Below are positions 45,423 to 52,560 of a DNA stretch of 56,248 nucleotides, in pieces (positions within the stretch are counted from its first letter, which is position 1; each line of letters opens with the position of its first letter). The notes beneath the pieces were generated by a model, which ran no database searches, was not told the origin of the DNA, and was given only the letters and a program-made list of their open reading frames with translations. Source of the stretch: Desulfovibrio sp. (GTDB lineage Bacteria > Desulfobacterota > Desulfovibrionia > Desulfovibrionales > Desulfovibrionaceae). The stretch is from the NCBI GenBank assembly GCA_024699605.1, contig JAILPJ010000050.1, forward strand, positions 1 to 56,248, given 5' to 3'. A program made the position numbers and the translations under genes.

Positions 45423-46649
45423 TTATTGAATGCCCATTTTCTTCAAGACCAAAGGAACTACCGTAGAATCCCACAGTCTGCTTTCAAGCTTTGCCTTTAA
45501 AGACAGGACGAATTGGGCAGTCTTTGTATTCCAACGCATCCCAGGAAGCTTAAGTCGGTTCTGCATAACGACTTTATTGCCGCTATCAATAGCCCCACTG
45601 CCAACAAAAAAGCCTTTTTCCTTGTATAAAGGATAATTAATATTATTCTTGTTATTTACTATATAATTATATAAATTTACACATCCTGTATTTGGTTTCT
45701 CTCCTTTATATTTTTCAATTTTTGTCAAAACTTTTTCCCATTCTCCATCTTCAAGCATTTTGCAAATTTCTTCAGACCAATCTTTATATAGCGATTTATT
45801 ATTAAATATATATTTTGAGAAACTATATACGTTTTCTTTTAAATGAAATAGGTCTAAAATTTGCTGCGCATCTGGGAAAAGTTCTTCTTTTATATTTCTT
45901 ATCCAGGTGCCCCCATCGCTAAGAATCACAGTTTGCTTGTATTTTCCATATCCATTACGGATTGCTAATGCTAAAAAATGATATTTAAATTTTTCAACAG
46001 AACCGATGTAGCTAATATATTCTCTTTTTACTATTCTATGACATAATATTCCTTTTTTATTTTTCCAGTATCGTATATTTTTATTTGTAAAGGCTATCGC
46101 AAGTTTATTTTCGCGCCATGTTGAACCATTATCATCCTTTATACGCGTGTTTAGAGCAGCACCATCTGTCATGAGATAAAGAATTCCATCATCAGAAAAA
46201 TTTCCATCGATAGACTGTTTATCAATAATTTTTCTAACAGACTCTGCGGCTTCACAATCTGCATCAAAAATTATTTTGCCAATATAGTTAACAATATTTC
46301 TTATGGTATCATCACTTATTTCAACGTTATATACTCTTTTAAAATAGTCTTCTGTGTCTTGATATGATGAAGATTTTATCGCCCAGTATGCAATCTCAAG
46401 CATCATATCAGAAGAAATTTTAAAGGGAAGGCGATCAATTTTTAGCGCTATATCTAATGGTATTACCGCTTTTAAGCTTTTGGTATTCTCAAGAAGTTCT
46501 CGGCTTTCTTTGTCAACAGGTATTAGAATATAACGACTATATGTAATATGACCATGTTTTGTTAGAATTTCCCTCGAGCTTTTTCTATGAGTTTTTAACC
46601 TGATCCCCCCTTGTCTGAATACTCTTTTTTTGACTGTATCAACGCCTTC
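45423..46649 (-). CDS. ISLre2-type transposase, frame B (main part)
   Basis: The open frame starts after a stop at 46650-46652, and no ATG occurs before 46406. Yet codons between 46604 and 46407 read like the N-terminal part of ISLre2 transposases (REILTKHGHITYSRYILIP). So the ATG at 46406 is not the real start; the product must come from frame A by a -1 frameshift. A central region with YLMTDGAALNTR, SDGGTWIRN and DLFHLKENV, and the late VGSGAIDSGNK, carry the acidic residues typical of this DDE family (UPF0236). The fusion of frames A and B would be 480 aa, a normal transposase length. Confidence 0.85.
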   Translation of the reverse strand, partial: EGVDTVKKRVFRQGGIRLKTHRKSSREILTKHGHITYSRYILIPVDKESRELLENTKSLKAVIPLDIALKIDRLPFKISSDMMLEIAYWAIKSSSYQDTEDYFKRVYNVEISDDTIRNIVNYIGKIIFDADCEAAESVRKIIDKQSIDGNFSDDGILYLMTDGAALNTRIKDDNGSTWRENKLAIAFTNKNIRYWKNKKGILCHRIVKREYISYIGSVEKFKYHFLALAIRNGYGKYKQTVILSDGGTWIRNIKEELFPDAQQILDLFHLKENVYSFSKYIFNNKSLYKDWSEEICKMLEDGEWEKVLTKIEKYKGEKPNTGCVNLYNYIVNNKNNINYPLYKEKGFFVGSGAIDSGNKVVMQNRLKLPGMRWNTKTAQFVLSLKAKLESRLWDSTVVPLVLKKMGIQ

Positions 46650-46864
46650 TCATCCAAGTCAGACAAATAAGCGGAAATCATGTCTGAATAAGTTTTATTG
46701 GTGGATTCGCTCAGGGATGCCCAGAGGGACTCTATTTCGGCAAAGGAGATAAATTTTTCGGGATCCTTTGTCCCTGAATCGAGCTTATGAGTGAATTCCC
46801 GGACGTTTTTTTCAATTTGATGGATTGCATCCTCGCAAGCCTTTTCCAGTTTTTCTGAACTCAT
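46595..46864 (-). CDS. ISLre2-type transposase, frame A (N-terminal part)
   Basis: 89 aa from ATG 46864, with AAGGAGGAG ideally placed upstream; TAA at 46597-46595. Helical and acidic, it ends ...SKKEYSDKGG, which continues naturally in frame B as IRLKTHRKSSRE. Two -1 slippery heptamers lie in the 56-bp overlap: A_AAA_AAA (46631-46625) and G_GGG_GGA (46610-46604). The second gives the family-like junction. This may be programmed frameshifting or a frameshift mutation. Confidence 0.75.
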   Translation of the reverse strand: MSSEKLEKACEDAIHQIEKNVREFTHKLDSGTKDPEKFISFAEIESLWASLSESTNKTYSDMISAYLSDLDEKALIQSKKEYSDKGGSG

Positions 46865-46935
46865 AGCACCGCTCCTCCTTGGGCAGGACGATGCCATAAT
46901 CTTTCAAAAAATACCACATTTTTTTAGCTATACCC

Positions 46936-46944
46936 TATGGTTTC
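46936..46944. repeat. Right target-site duplication of the ISLre2 element
   Basis: TATGGTTTC, identical to 45209-45217. Confidence 0.9.
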
Positions 46945-47390
46945 ATGGTTCACGCTTGTTCTTTTCTTTTTGGCGAAATTGCAGTAAGAGACTCCAGCCT
47001 TTGACAGAAATTCCGCCGTACTGGCGGTTTTTTGTCGCTTGTTTTGCGAAAATGATCGCCGCATTCTCGAGACTTGGCGAGGTTGGCGCAGGATTCAGAA
47101 GTTCCTCCGAAAGCTGTTATGAGAAGCACCTGCACCTGGATTGATTGCCTTAAGATGAATGCGTTGCTTGCGGCGTAAGCCGAAAGTTTTTCACGTCTGT
47201 CCCGTTGAGAGCGATAGCTACCCCGACGCCTCTCAAGGGCGACCGCAAACTGTCTCTGGCCCATTTGCGGCATGAGGAAACCCATGACGTGAGTCATGTG
47301 AGGCGTTACGCTGTTTTTTCCGGCCAGTTTGTCGATGCTCGTATCTCGGCTGGAACATGGCCGTTTTTTTTTGGCACTTAGGGAGGTATG
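46945..47390. other. Gene-poor region with a + strand terminator
   Basis: CCGCC-GTACT-GGCGG followed by T6 (47013-47033) is a good intrinsic terminator for + transcripts, yet no + gene now lies before it. Joining the IS flanks restores a 10-bp stem 34 nt to its left. CATGAC-GTGA-GTCATG (47283-47298) is another short hairpin. A 115-codon minus frame here is not convincing. The ribosome site of the next gene (GGGAGG) lies at 47381-47386. Confidence 0.5.
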
Positions 47391-48449
47391 ATGGCCAAAA
47401 CTATCCGTGTGGCGCTTGTGGGCGCAACGGGTCTCTTGGGGAGAGAACTGCTGAATCTTCTTGCAGAAAAAAACTTCCCGGCCAAGGAAGTGCGGGTTTT
47501 TGCCTCAGAGCAATCTGTCGGAGAATCCCTTTCCTTTGGGGAGAGCGAACTTGAAGTGGAGGCTTTGACGAAGGAAGCTTTTGCCGATAGTGATTTGGCT
47601 TTTTTTTGTGCTCCTGAAAAGGTGGCGCAGGAATATGTGCCTTTGGCCCTTCAAGCCGGCTGTATGGTCCTGGATGCTTCTCGCGCCTTTCGGAGCGACA
47701 ATCGCAGTCTTGTTCTTGTGCCTGGACTGCAAAATGAAGCTCTGCCGCTGCATCGCGGACTGATCGTTCTTCCCTCAAGCACCAGTCTGGCTCTGCTCTA
47801 TGCCTTATGGCCGCTGCATGAAAGTGCAACACTCACGCGTCTTGTGATCACGGCTCTACAACCAGTTTCCTCTGCCGGACAAAAAGGACTTCAAGAGCTG
47901 GAAAAACAAGTCAGCGATCTCTTGAATATGCGAGAAATTGTCTGTCAGAATTTTCCCACACAGATCGCCTTTAATGTCCTACCCCTCAGTGGAGAGCTGG
48001 CTCACGACGAATACTGTGTTGACGAAGAAGACCTGGTTTGTGATATCACCCGTGCTCTGGATGCGCCGGAACTTGCTATCACAGCCAGTTGTCTGCAAAT
48101 GCCCGTTTTTTTTGGTCAGGCCCTTTCGGTCAACGTGGAAACCGAAAAGAAGCTCTCTGCAAAAACGGCACGAGCTCTTCTTTCTCAGGCTTATGGGGTG
48201 CGCGTCCTTGACAATCCCAGTGAGCAGATTTTCCCGACCCCCATTGACTGCACAGGTCAGGATGAAGTCTATGTGGGACGTATTCGCGAAGACAAAAGCC
48301 GTTCCGCAGCGCTGAATCTTTGGATCTGTGCTGACAATTTGAGACGCGGTTCGGCCACGGCTCTTTGCGAACTTGGGCTGGAGCTGCTAGCGGGTGATTA
48401 TCTCGAAAATGGCTGGCCAACTCAGCTTTGGGAGGGAAAGCATGCGTGA
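47391..48449 (+). CDS. Aspartate-semialdehyde dehydrogenase paralogue lacking catalytic residues
   Basis: 352 aa, full length for ASADH, with the N-terminal NADP motif VALVGATGLLGREL intact. The catalytic loop, normally PNCST, reads PSSTS, so the nucleophilic Cys is Ser. In the substrate/His segment (CVRVPVxxGH in active enzymes) the sequence is CLQMPVFFGQ, with both the Arg and the His replaced by Gln. It therefore cannot work as a normal ASADH; it resembles the USG-1 branch of the family. ATG 47391 has better spacing to GGGAGG than ATG 47388. The stop overlaps the next gene by 8 bp. Confidence 0.82.
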   Translation: MAKTIRVALVGATGLLGRELLNLLAEKNFPAKEVRVFASEQSVGESLSFGESELEVEALTKEAFADSDLAFFCAPEKVAQEYVPLALQAGCMVLDASRAFRSDNRSLVLVPGLQNEALPLHRGLIVLPSSTSLALLYALWPLHESATLTRLVITALQPVSSAGQKGLQELEKQVSDLLNMREIVCQNFPTQIAFNVLPLSGELAHDEYCVDEEDLVCDITRALDAPELAITASCLQMPVFFGQALSVNVETEKKLSAKTARALLSQAYGVRVLDNPSEQIFPTPIDCTGQDEVYVGRIREDKSRSAALNLWICADNLRRGSATALCELGLELLAGDYLENGWPTQLWEGKHA

Positions 48450-49392
48450 ACTGGGCTTTGACGAGTATTTGCAGAGCATGCTTGCCCTGCCACGACCGGG
48501 TGCCGAAAACTTTTTAGGCTTCTATGATCACAGAATAGGAGCCATGTGCCGTGATGCAAGGCTTTTGCTGATTCCTCTCGACGATCACCTCTGTCATCGC
48601 GGTGACGGTCTTTTTGAGAGCATTTGCTTTCGCCAAGGCCGTATTTTTGGTCTAGAAGCTCATTTACAGCGCATGCGTCAGGGGGCAGAAGTACTCGAAC
48701 TGACGGCGCCATGCCCATGGGAAGAAATGAGCCGCATCATCTGCGAACTGTGTCGAGCTTGTGGAGTTGCGGATGGGGATCTGCGTGTATTTTTGAGTCG
48801 TGGCCCCGGAGGTTTTGGTGTTCAGCCAAGTGAATGCCCGAGGGCTGGTTTCTATGTGGTAGTTCTGCGTCCCAAAGTCCACAATGCCGCACTCTATGAA
48901 AGCGGCATACGTGCCTTTACCAGCACTATTCCACCCAAACAGAGCTATCTTGCCCGCATAAAGAATACCAATTATTTGCCCAATGTTTTTATGGCGCGAG
49001 AGGCGGAGAAAAAAGGCCTGGATGTGGCTGTGAGTTTTGGCGAGGACGGAGTGATGGGGGAGGCGGCTGTTGCCAATATTGCCATAGTCGATGCCGATGG
49101 GCGTTTTGTCTGCCCCAAGTTCACGCATATTTTGCCTGGAACAACGCTCCTTGCGGCTATGCAGTTGGCCAGTCAGCAAATGACTGTGGTACAGCAGGAT
49201 ATTCGTCATGAAGATCTTGCAAGCGCCCGTGAGGTCTTGCTCTTGACAAGTTCTATGCTTTGTGTGCCCGTAACCTCCTTTGATCAGAAGCCTGTTGGAC
49301 AGGGAGAACTCCGCGGGCGCCCAGGTCCTTGTGCTAGGTGGTTGAAAGAGCGCCTTTTTGAAGAACTTTTTGCTCAGGGTACCGCTTTTTAA
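48442..49392 (+). CDS. Class IV (D-amino-acid / branched-chain / ADC lyase) PLP enzyme
   Basis: 316 aa from ATG 48442, after GGAGGG. PLP-fold type IV: HRGDGLFESICFRQG (about residues 53-67), a phosphate-binding Arg in LEAHLQRM, the catalytic Lys in ARIKNTNYLPN (about 176), EAAVANIAIV and LPGTTLLAAM. The family includes branched-chain aminotransferase, D-Ala aminotransferase and 4-amino-4-deoxychorismate lyase (PabC). Substrate choice is not readable, and PabC is possible given the aromatic context. It overlaps the ASADH-like gene, so the two are translated together. Confidence 0.85.
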   Translation: MRELGFDEYLQSMLALPRPGAENFLGFYDHRIGAMCRDARLLLIPLDDHLCHRGDGLFESICFRQGRIFGLEAHLQRMRQGAEVLELTAPCPWEEMSRIICELCRACGVADGDLRVFLSRGPGGFGVQPSECPRAGFYVVVLRPKVHNAALYESGIRAFTSTIPPKQSYLARIKNTNYLPNVFMAREAEKKGLDVAVSFGEDGVMGEAAVANIAIVDADGRFVCPKFTHILPGTTLLAAMQLASQQMTVVQQDIRHEDLASAREVLLLTSSMLCVPVTSFDQKPVGQGELRGRPGPCARWLKERLFEELFAQGTAF

Positions 49393-49403
49393 CGCTTTGC
49401 ACT

Positions 49404-50315
49404 ATGAAATGTCGTATTTGCAAACGTGAAGCCCGTGTCAGTCTCAAAAGCCACAATACCGCTTTTTGTGAGGACTGTTTCTTGGCTTTTTTTGGCCGGC
49501 AGGTGAGCCGCGCCATTGAAAGCCAGAAACTCTTTACATCCGATGACCGGATTCTTGTTGCTCTTTCCGGAGGCAAGGATTCTCTGGCGCTGATGCTTGA
49601 ACTTGCCCGTCAAGGTTATGCCGTTACGGGTTTGCATCTGGATCTGGGCATCGGTCAATCCTCAAGATTGGCCCGTGAGGCTGTGGAGAACTTCTGTCAA
49701 AAAGAACATCTGCCCTTGCTCATCAAGGAATTGGCCCGTGAGGGCTTGGCCATCCCCAGAGTGAAAGAGGCCTTGAAGCGACCCATTTGTTCGGCCTGCG
49801 GTTCCATTAAGCGGTACTATTTCAACAAAGTGGCCATGGATGAGGGCTTTAGCGTATTGGCCACAGGACATAATCTCGATGACGAGGTAGCTAGACTTTT
49901 TAGCAATACCTTGCGTTGGGATACCTGCTATCTTGGCCAACAAAGTCCCCTGCTTGAAGCCGAAGGGGGCTTTGTGCGCAAGGTGAAGCCTCTATGGCGT
50001 CTTACAGAGTACGAAACCGCCAACTACGCTTTTCTCTGCAATATTCAAACCCACTACGCACCCTGTCCCTACAGTGCGGGTGCCTCCTTCAGTGTTTTGA
50101 AAGGGCTGATGCAGCGTCTCGAACATCTTATGCCAGGCCGCAAGATTGATTTTTATCAGGGTTTTTTGAAACGTGGCCGCCCTGTTTTTAGCCAGCTTGA
50201 AGAGAAAAGTGTGACCTTACATCCTTGTTCGCATTGCGGTTATCCCACTTCCGCTGAAGATCTTTGTCAGGTCTGTCGTATTCGAGAGCAGCTTGCTCAA
50301 AGTCGTGAACCGTGA
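49404..50315 (+). CDS. TtuA-type tRNA thiolation enzyme
   Basis: 303 aa. Layout of the TtuA/NcsA group: an N-terminal zinc finger (CRICKREA and CEDC, residues 3-25), PP-loop VALSGGKDSLALM (about 52-64), the Fe-S cysteines CSACG (about 131) and CPYS (about 218), ATGHNLDDEVARL, and a second zinc finger (CSHCG and CQVC). Such proteins use ATP and a sulfur carrier to make 2-thio-pyrimidines in tRNA. It starts 11 bp after the aminotransferase gene with a poor Shine-Dalgarno. A ThiS-like protein is encoded 4 kb away. Confidence 0.87.
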   Translation: MKCRICKREARVSLKSHNTAFCEDCFLAFFGRQVSRAIESQKLFTSDDRILVALSGGKDSLALMLELARQGYAVTGLHLDLGIGQSSRLAREAVENFCQKEHLPLLIKELAREGLAIPRVKEALKRPICSACGSIKRYYFNKVAMDEGFSVLATGHNLDDEVARLFSNTLRWDTCYLGQQSPLLEAEGGFVRKVKPLWRLTEYETANYAFLCNIQTHYAPCPYSAGASFSVLKGLMQRLEHLMPGRKIDFYQGFLKRGRPVFSQLEEKSVTLHPCSHCGYPTSAEDLCQVCRIREQLAQSREP

Positions 50316-50349
50316 TTGGCAAAACTTTGCTAACAGCTCAAAAAAAAAA

Positions 50350-50380
50350 AAGACCTTTCTGTGTGGGAAGGTCTTTTTTT
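50350..50380. terminator. Terminator between the ttuA-like gene and the gene at 50401
   Basis: AAGACCTT (50350-50357) pairs with AAGGTCTT (50368-50375). It is flanked by a long A-run on the left and T7 on the right, so it can work on both strands. Confidence 0.88.
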
Positions 50381-50400
50381 GCATTTATCGGCAAAAAATA

Positions 50401-50769
50401 TTAGGCATTACTGATATTTAATTCTTCAACTTCTTCGAGGGAAGGTGTTTCACCGGCTTTCAGGCCGCACATGCCTCGCACAACGTGCATGAGCATATCA
50501 AAAGGCAGAGTGACGGTACTTTTTCCATTATTAATGGTGCAGGTTTCTCCGCTTACAGAAAAGCGGTAGGCATGATGAGTTTTTTGTTCGCCTGAGGAGC
50601 GGACAATATAGTAAATTTGTTCTTTATTGTCAGTGACATAGAGTTTTTGTCTTGTCAGCTGTTTTTCCTCTTCATCAAACCATGAACATTCCGAATAGAG
50701 ACTGCCACGAAATGTCAGGTCTTGACCATTATCTTGCGTAAGCGAGATATTTTCGAAGGTTTTTTGCAC
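50401..50769 (-). CDS. Conserved protein of unknown function
   Basis: 122 aa from GTG 50769, which has GGAGG 7 nt upstream; the ATG at 50784 lies upstream of that site and is less likely. The sequence is mainly beta (DLTFRGSLYSEC, KLYVTDNKEQIYYIVRSS, AYRFSVSGETCTI) with an acidic C-terminal helix. No named family was recognised and no signal peptide seen. A promoter TTGACA - 17 bp - TACTGT reads into it. Confidence 0.65.
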   Translation of the reverse strand: MQKTFENISLTQDNGQDLTFRGSLYSECSWFDEEEKQLTRQKLYVTDNKEQIYYIVRSSGEQKTHHAYRFSVSGETCTINNGKSTVTLPFDMLMHVVRGMCGLKAGETPSLEEVEELNISNA

Positions 50770-50821
50770 GAGCTGCCTCCGCATCGCTGCAGGTTGAGGT
50801 GGTAAATCATAATTTGTCTAG

Positions 50822-50850
50822 ACAGTACACAGGCAGAAAACAATTGTCAA
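50822..50850 (-). promoter_or_regulatory. Promoter of the gene at 50401-50769
   Basis: On the minus strand: TTGACA (50850-50845), 17-bp spacer, TACTGT (50827-50822). Confidence 0.55.
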
Positions 50851-50969
50851 CAATGGCAACAACCAAACAGCAAAAACGCAGCCCTGGCGAAAAATAGAGC
50901 CAAAGGCGCGCACTTTGAAGCAAGACATAGGATGCGTTTTTGCGGATGCGCTTGCCGAAGAACGGAGTG

Positions 50970-51488
50970 TTAGGATTCCAGAGGCTTTTCGGGTGATTGC
51001 TTTTTCAGGTATCTGGCATAGCAACGGGCTATGGCAGAATTGGGGTCCATGTTCTTTAGATAGGTCCCTTTGGCCTGATGTTCAGGCGGTTCATCCTGCC
51101 ACACGCTTTGTTCACGCAATGTCTGTGCTTGTGTTACCGGGGCCTTGCCAAGCATCAGCTCAACGCGCAATTTGCTGAACACACGGGAACCCAGGAATTC
51201 ATTGACCACCTTGAGAATGTCCTGTTCATGCATGCGCAGTTCCTGTACTTCTATGGAATCCTCGCAACCCATGATCAAGGTCTTTTTTTGGTGACCAAGA
51301 GGTTCCCCAAATTCTATCTGGAGTTTTTTCTTGATAGCAGGCCAGTTTTTCCAAAGATTATGTAAAATTCCTTGTATATTTTCTCGGTCAAGATGGTCGA
51401 GATAGTCGGTGAAAGAGATCGGTCCTAAAAACGATCTCCTTTGCTGTCGCTCTGTTTTCTTTTTTTTGGTTTTAGGCACTCGTGGCAT
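50970..51488 (-). CDS. DciA-like (DUF721) protein
   Basis: 172 aa. A basic N-terminal tail (KTKKKKTERQQRR) precedes a DUF721-type domain: the WKNWPAIKK segment, a GEPLGHQ motif, the strand-rich TLIMGCEDSIEVQELRMHEQDILKVVNEFLG (short: CEDSIEVQEL), and RVELML. DciA proteins interact with the replicative helicase DnaB and stand in for DnaC as loaders. An origin-proximal position fits. The C-terminal ~55 residues are Gln/Pro-rich and not conserved. AAAGGA lies ahead of the ATG. It is divergent from sahR and shares its intergenic region. Confidence 0.7.
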   Translation of the reverse strand: MPRVPKTKKKKTERQQRRSFLGPISFTDYLDHLDRENIQGILHNLWKNWPAIKKKLQIEFGEPLGHQKKTLIMGCEDSIEVQELRMHEQDILKVVNEFLGSRVFSKLRVELMLGKAPVTQAQTLREQSVWQDEPPEHQAKGTYLKNMDPNSAIARCYARYLKKQSPEKPLES

Positions 51489-51511
51489 AGCAGTCCTTTG
51501 GGCAAAGTGGC

Positions 51512-51540
51512 TTGACTATATCATGGAATTTTGATATATA
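51512..51540 (+). promoter_or_regulatory. sahR promoter overlapped by an inverted-repeat operator
   Basis: TTGACT (51512-51517), a 17-bp spacer and TATATA (51535-51540) form the promoter. TATATCA-N8-TGATATA (51517-51538) spans exactly from -35 to -10, so a bound repressor would occlude polymerase. A further TTGATAT half-site occurs at 51551-51557. Autoregulation of sahR-ahcY is inferred. Confidence 0.7.
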
Positions 51541-51594
51541 TATAAAGAAAAGTTGATATGAGCGTTTTGGCAACATTCCTTTTGCGGAGTCTGC

Positions 51595-52527
51595 ATGCAG
51601 CTTCTTCAATTTAAAGCCCTGGCTGACAGCACGCGCTTGCGCCTGCTCCATCTGCTGCTCAGATACGAATTCTCAGTGAATGAACTGGTGCAGATTTTGG
51701 GCATGGGGCAGTCGCGCATCAGTCGTCATTTGAAAATTTTGACTGAAGCTGGGCTTTTAACGTCACGTCGGGATGGACTCTGGATCTTTTATACCGTTCC
51801 CCGTGAAGGTCTTTGTCACGATTTTTTAGCGGCTCTGTCTCCCTTTTGGGTTTTGACCGAAGAAATGAAGATCGATGGCAGCAAGGCGTTGCATGTCCTG
51901 GATGAGAGGAGCGCCCGTTCACGTCGCTTTTTTGACGCCATTGCCGAGAAATGGGATGATTTGAACCGTGAGATTCTGGGCGATTTTGATCTGCCTGCCG
52001 CCATCTGTCAGGCAGTGCCTCAGGGCTGTCATACAGCGGGTGATCTTGGTTGTGGAACCGGATCGGTTTTGACTGTTCTTGCCAAGTTCGCGCCGACAGT
52101 CATTGGGGTCGACAACTCACAGCGTATGCTGGAGTTTTGTGCCAAACGTTTTCAGAATCCCGAGTTCGCCACGGACAATCTTTCGTTGCGTATTGGTGAA
52201 CTTACCCATTTACCCTTCAGAGATCGTGAACTCGATTTCGCTTGCATTAATCTTGTGCTGCACCACCTCTCAGATCCTGTGGCTGCTCTTAAGGAAGCAA
52301 GACGTTGCCTTGAGCCTGGTGGACGGCTTTTTATCTCGGATTTTGAACAGCACAATGATGAGATGATGCGGGTGCGTTACGGTGATTTACGTCTTGGCTT
52401 CAGCCGCGAAGAACTCAAAACATGGCTTGAGCGCACGGGGTTCAGGCTTGAGCAAATGACGGCCCAAGGCGTGCAGCGGGATCTTACCCTGCTTTTGCTC
52501 TGTGCCCGTGCCAGTGATGAATCCTGA
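51595..52527 (+). CDS. sahR: ArsR-type regulator fused to a SAM methyltransferase domain (SahR-like)
   Basis: 310 aa. The ArsR winged helix (residues 1-75) has LADSTRLRLLHLLL and the recognition helix QSRISRHLKILTEAGLL. A methyltransferase-like SAM/SAH-binding fold (about 110-305) follows, with DLGCGTGSVL (150-159), VIGVDNSQRML and LVLHHLSDP. In Desulfovibrio-type bacteria the ArsR-family regulator beside ahcY is SahR, which senses S-adenosylhomocysteine and controls the SAM cycle. The position 33 bp before ahcY fits. An operator-promoter overlap lies upstream, and a matching site occurs at panC-metK. The gene symbol is by context and build, not by alignment. Confidence 0.87.
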   Translation: MQLLQFKALADSTRLRLLHLLLRYEFSVNELVQILGMGQSRISRHLKILTEAGLLTSRRDGLWIFYTVPREGLCHDFLAALSPFWVLTEEMKIDGSKALHVLDERSARSRRFFDAIAEKWDDLNREILGDFDLPAAICQAVPQGCHTAGDLGCGTGSVLTVLAKFAPTVIGVDNSQRMLEFCAKRFQNPEFATDNLSLRIGELTHLPFRDRELDFACINLVLHHLSDPVAALKEARRCLEPGGRLFISDFEQHNDEMMRVRYGDLRLGFSREELKTWLERTGFRLEQMTAQGVQRDLTLLLLCARASDES

Positions 52528-52560
52528 GCCGTGTGCTGGGATAAACCATAAGGAAATACA

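Larger units (their letters stand above)
45218..46935 (-). mobile_element. ISLre2-family insertion sequence, 1718 bp, intact ends
   Basis: The ends are imperfect terminal inverted repeats: GGGTGTAGCTAAAAAAA-GTGGTA from 45218, and on the other strand GGGTATAGCTAAAAAAATGTGGTA from 46935 (one substitution, one indel). A 9-bp direct repeat flanks them. The interior encodes a transposase in two overlapping frames, and ~205 bp of non-coding sequence lies at the left end. The transposase part is much more AT-rich than the surrounding chromosome, pointing to horizontal entry. Identical duplications suggest recent insertion. Confidence 0.92.

Noticed and set aside
45324-45500. 58-codon + strand ORF at the left end of the insertion sequence
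   Set aside because: It overlaps the transposase 3' end in antisense, lacks a ribosome site and resembles nothing known; not enough to call a passenger gene.
46404-46406. ATG 46406 as the true transposase start
   Set aside because: Conserved-looking transposase sequence continues upstream in the same frame without a start codon, and the good start is in frame A at 46864.
46950-47297. 115-codon minus-strand ORF right of the insertion sequence
   Set aside because: No ribosome site, no recognisable domain, very basic and low-quality residue pattern, and it runs through a clear + strand terminator hairpin. Probably a chance frame.
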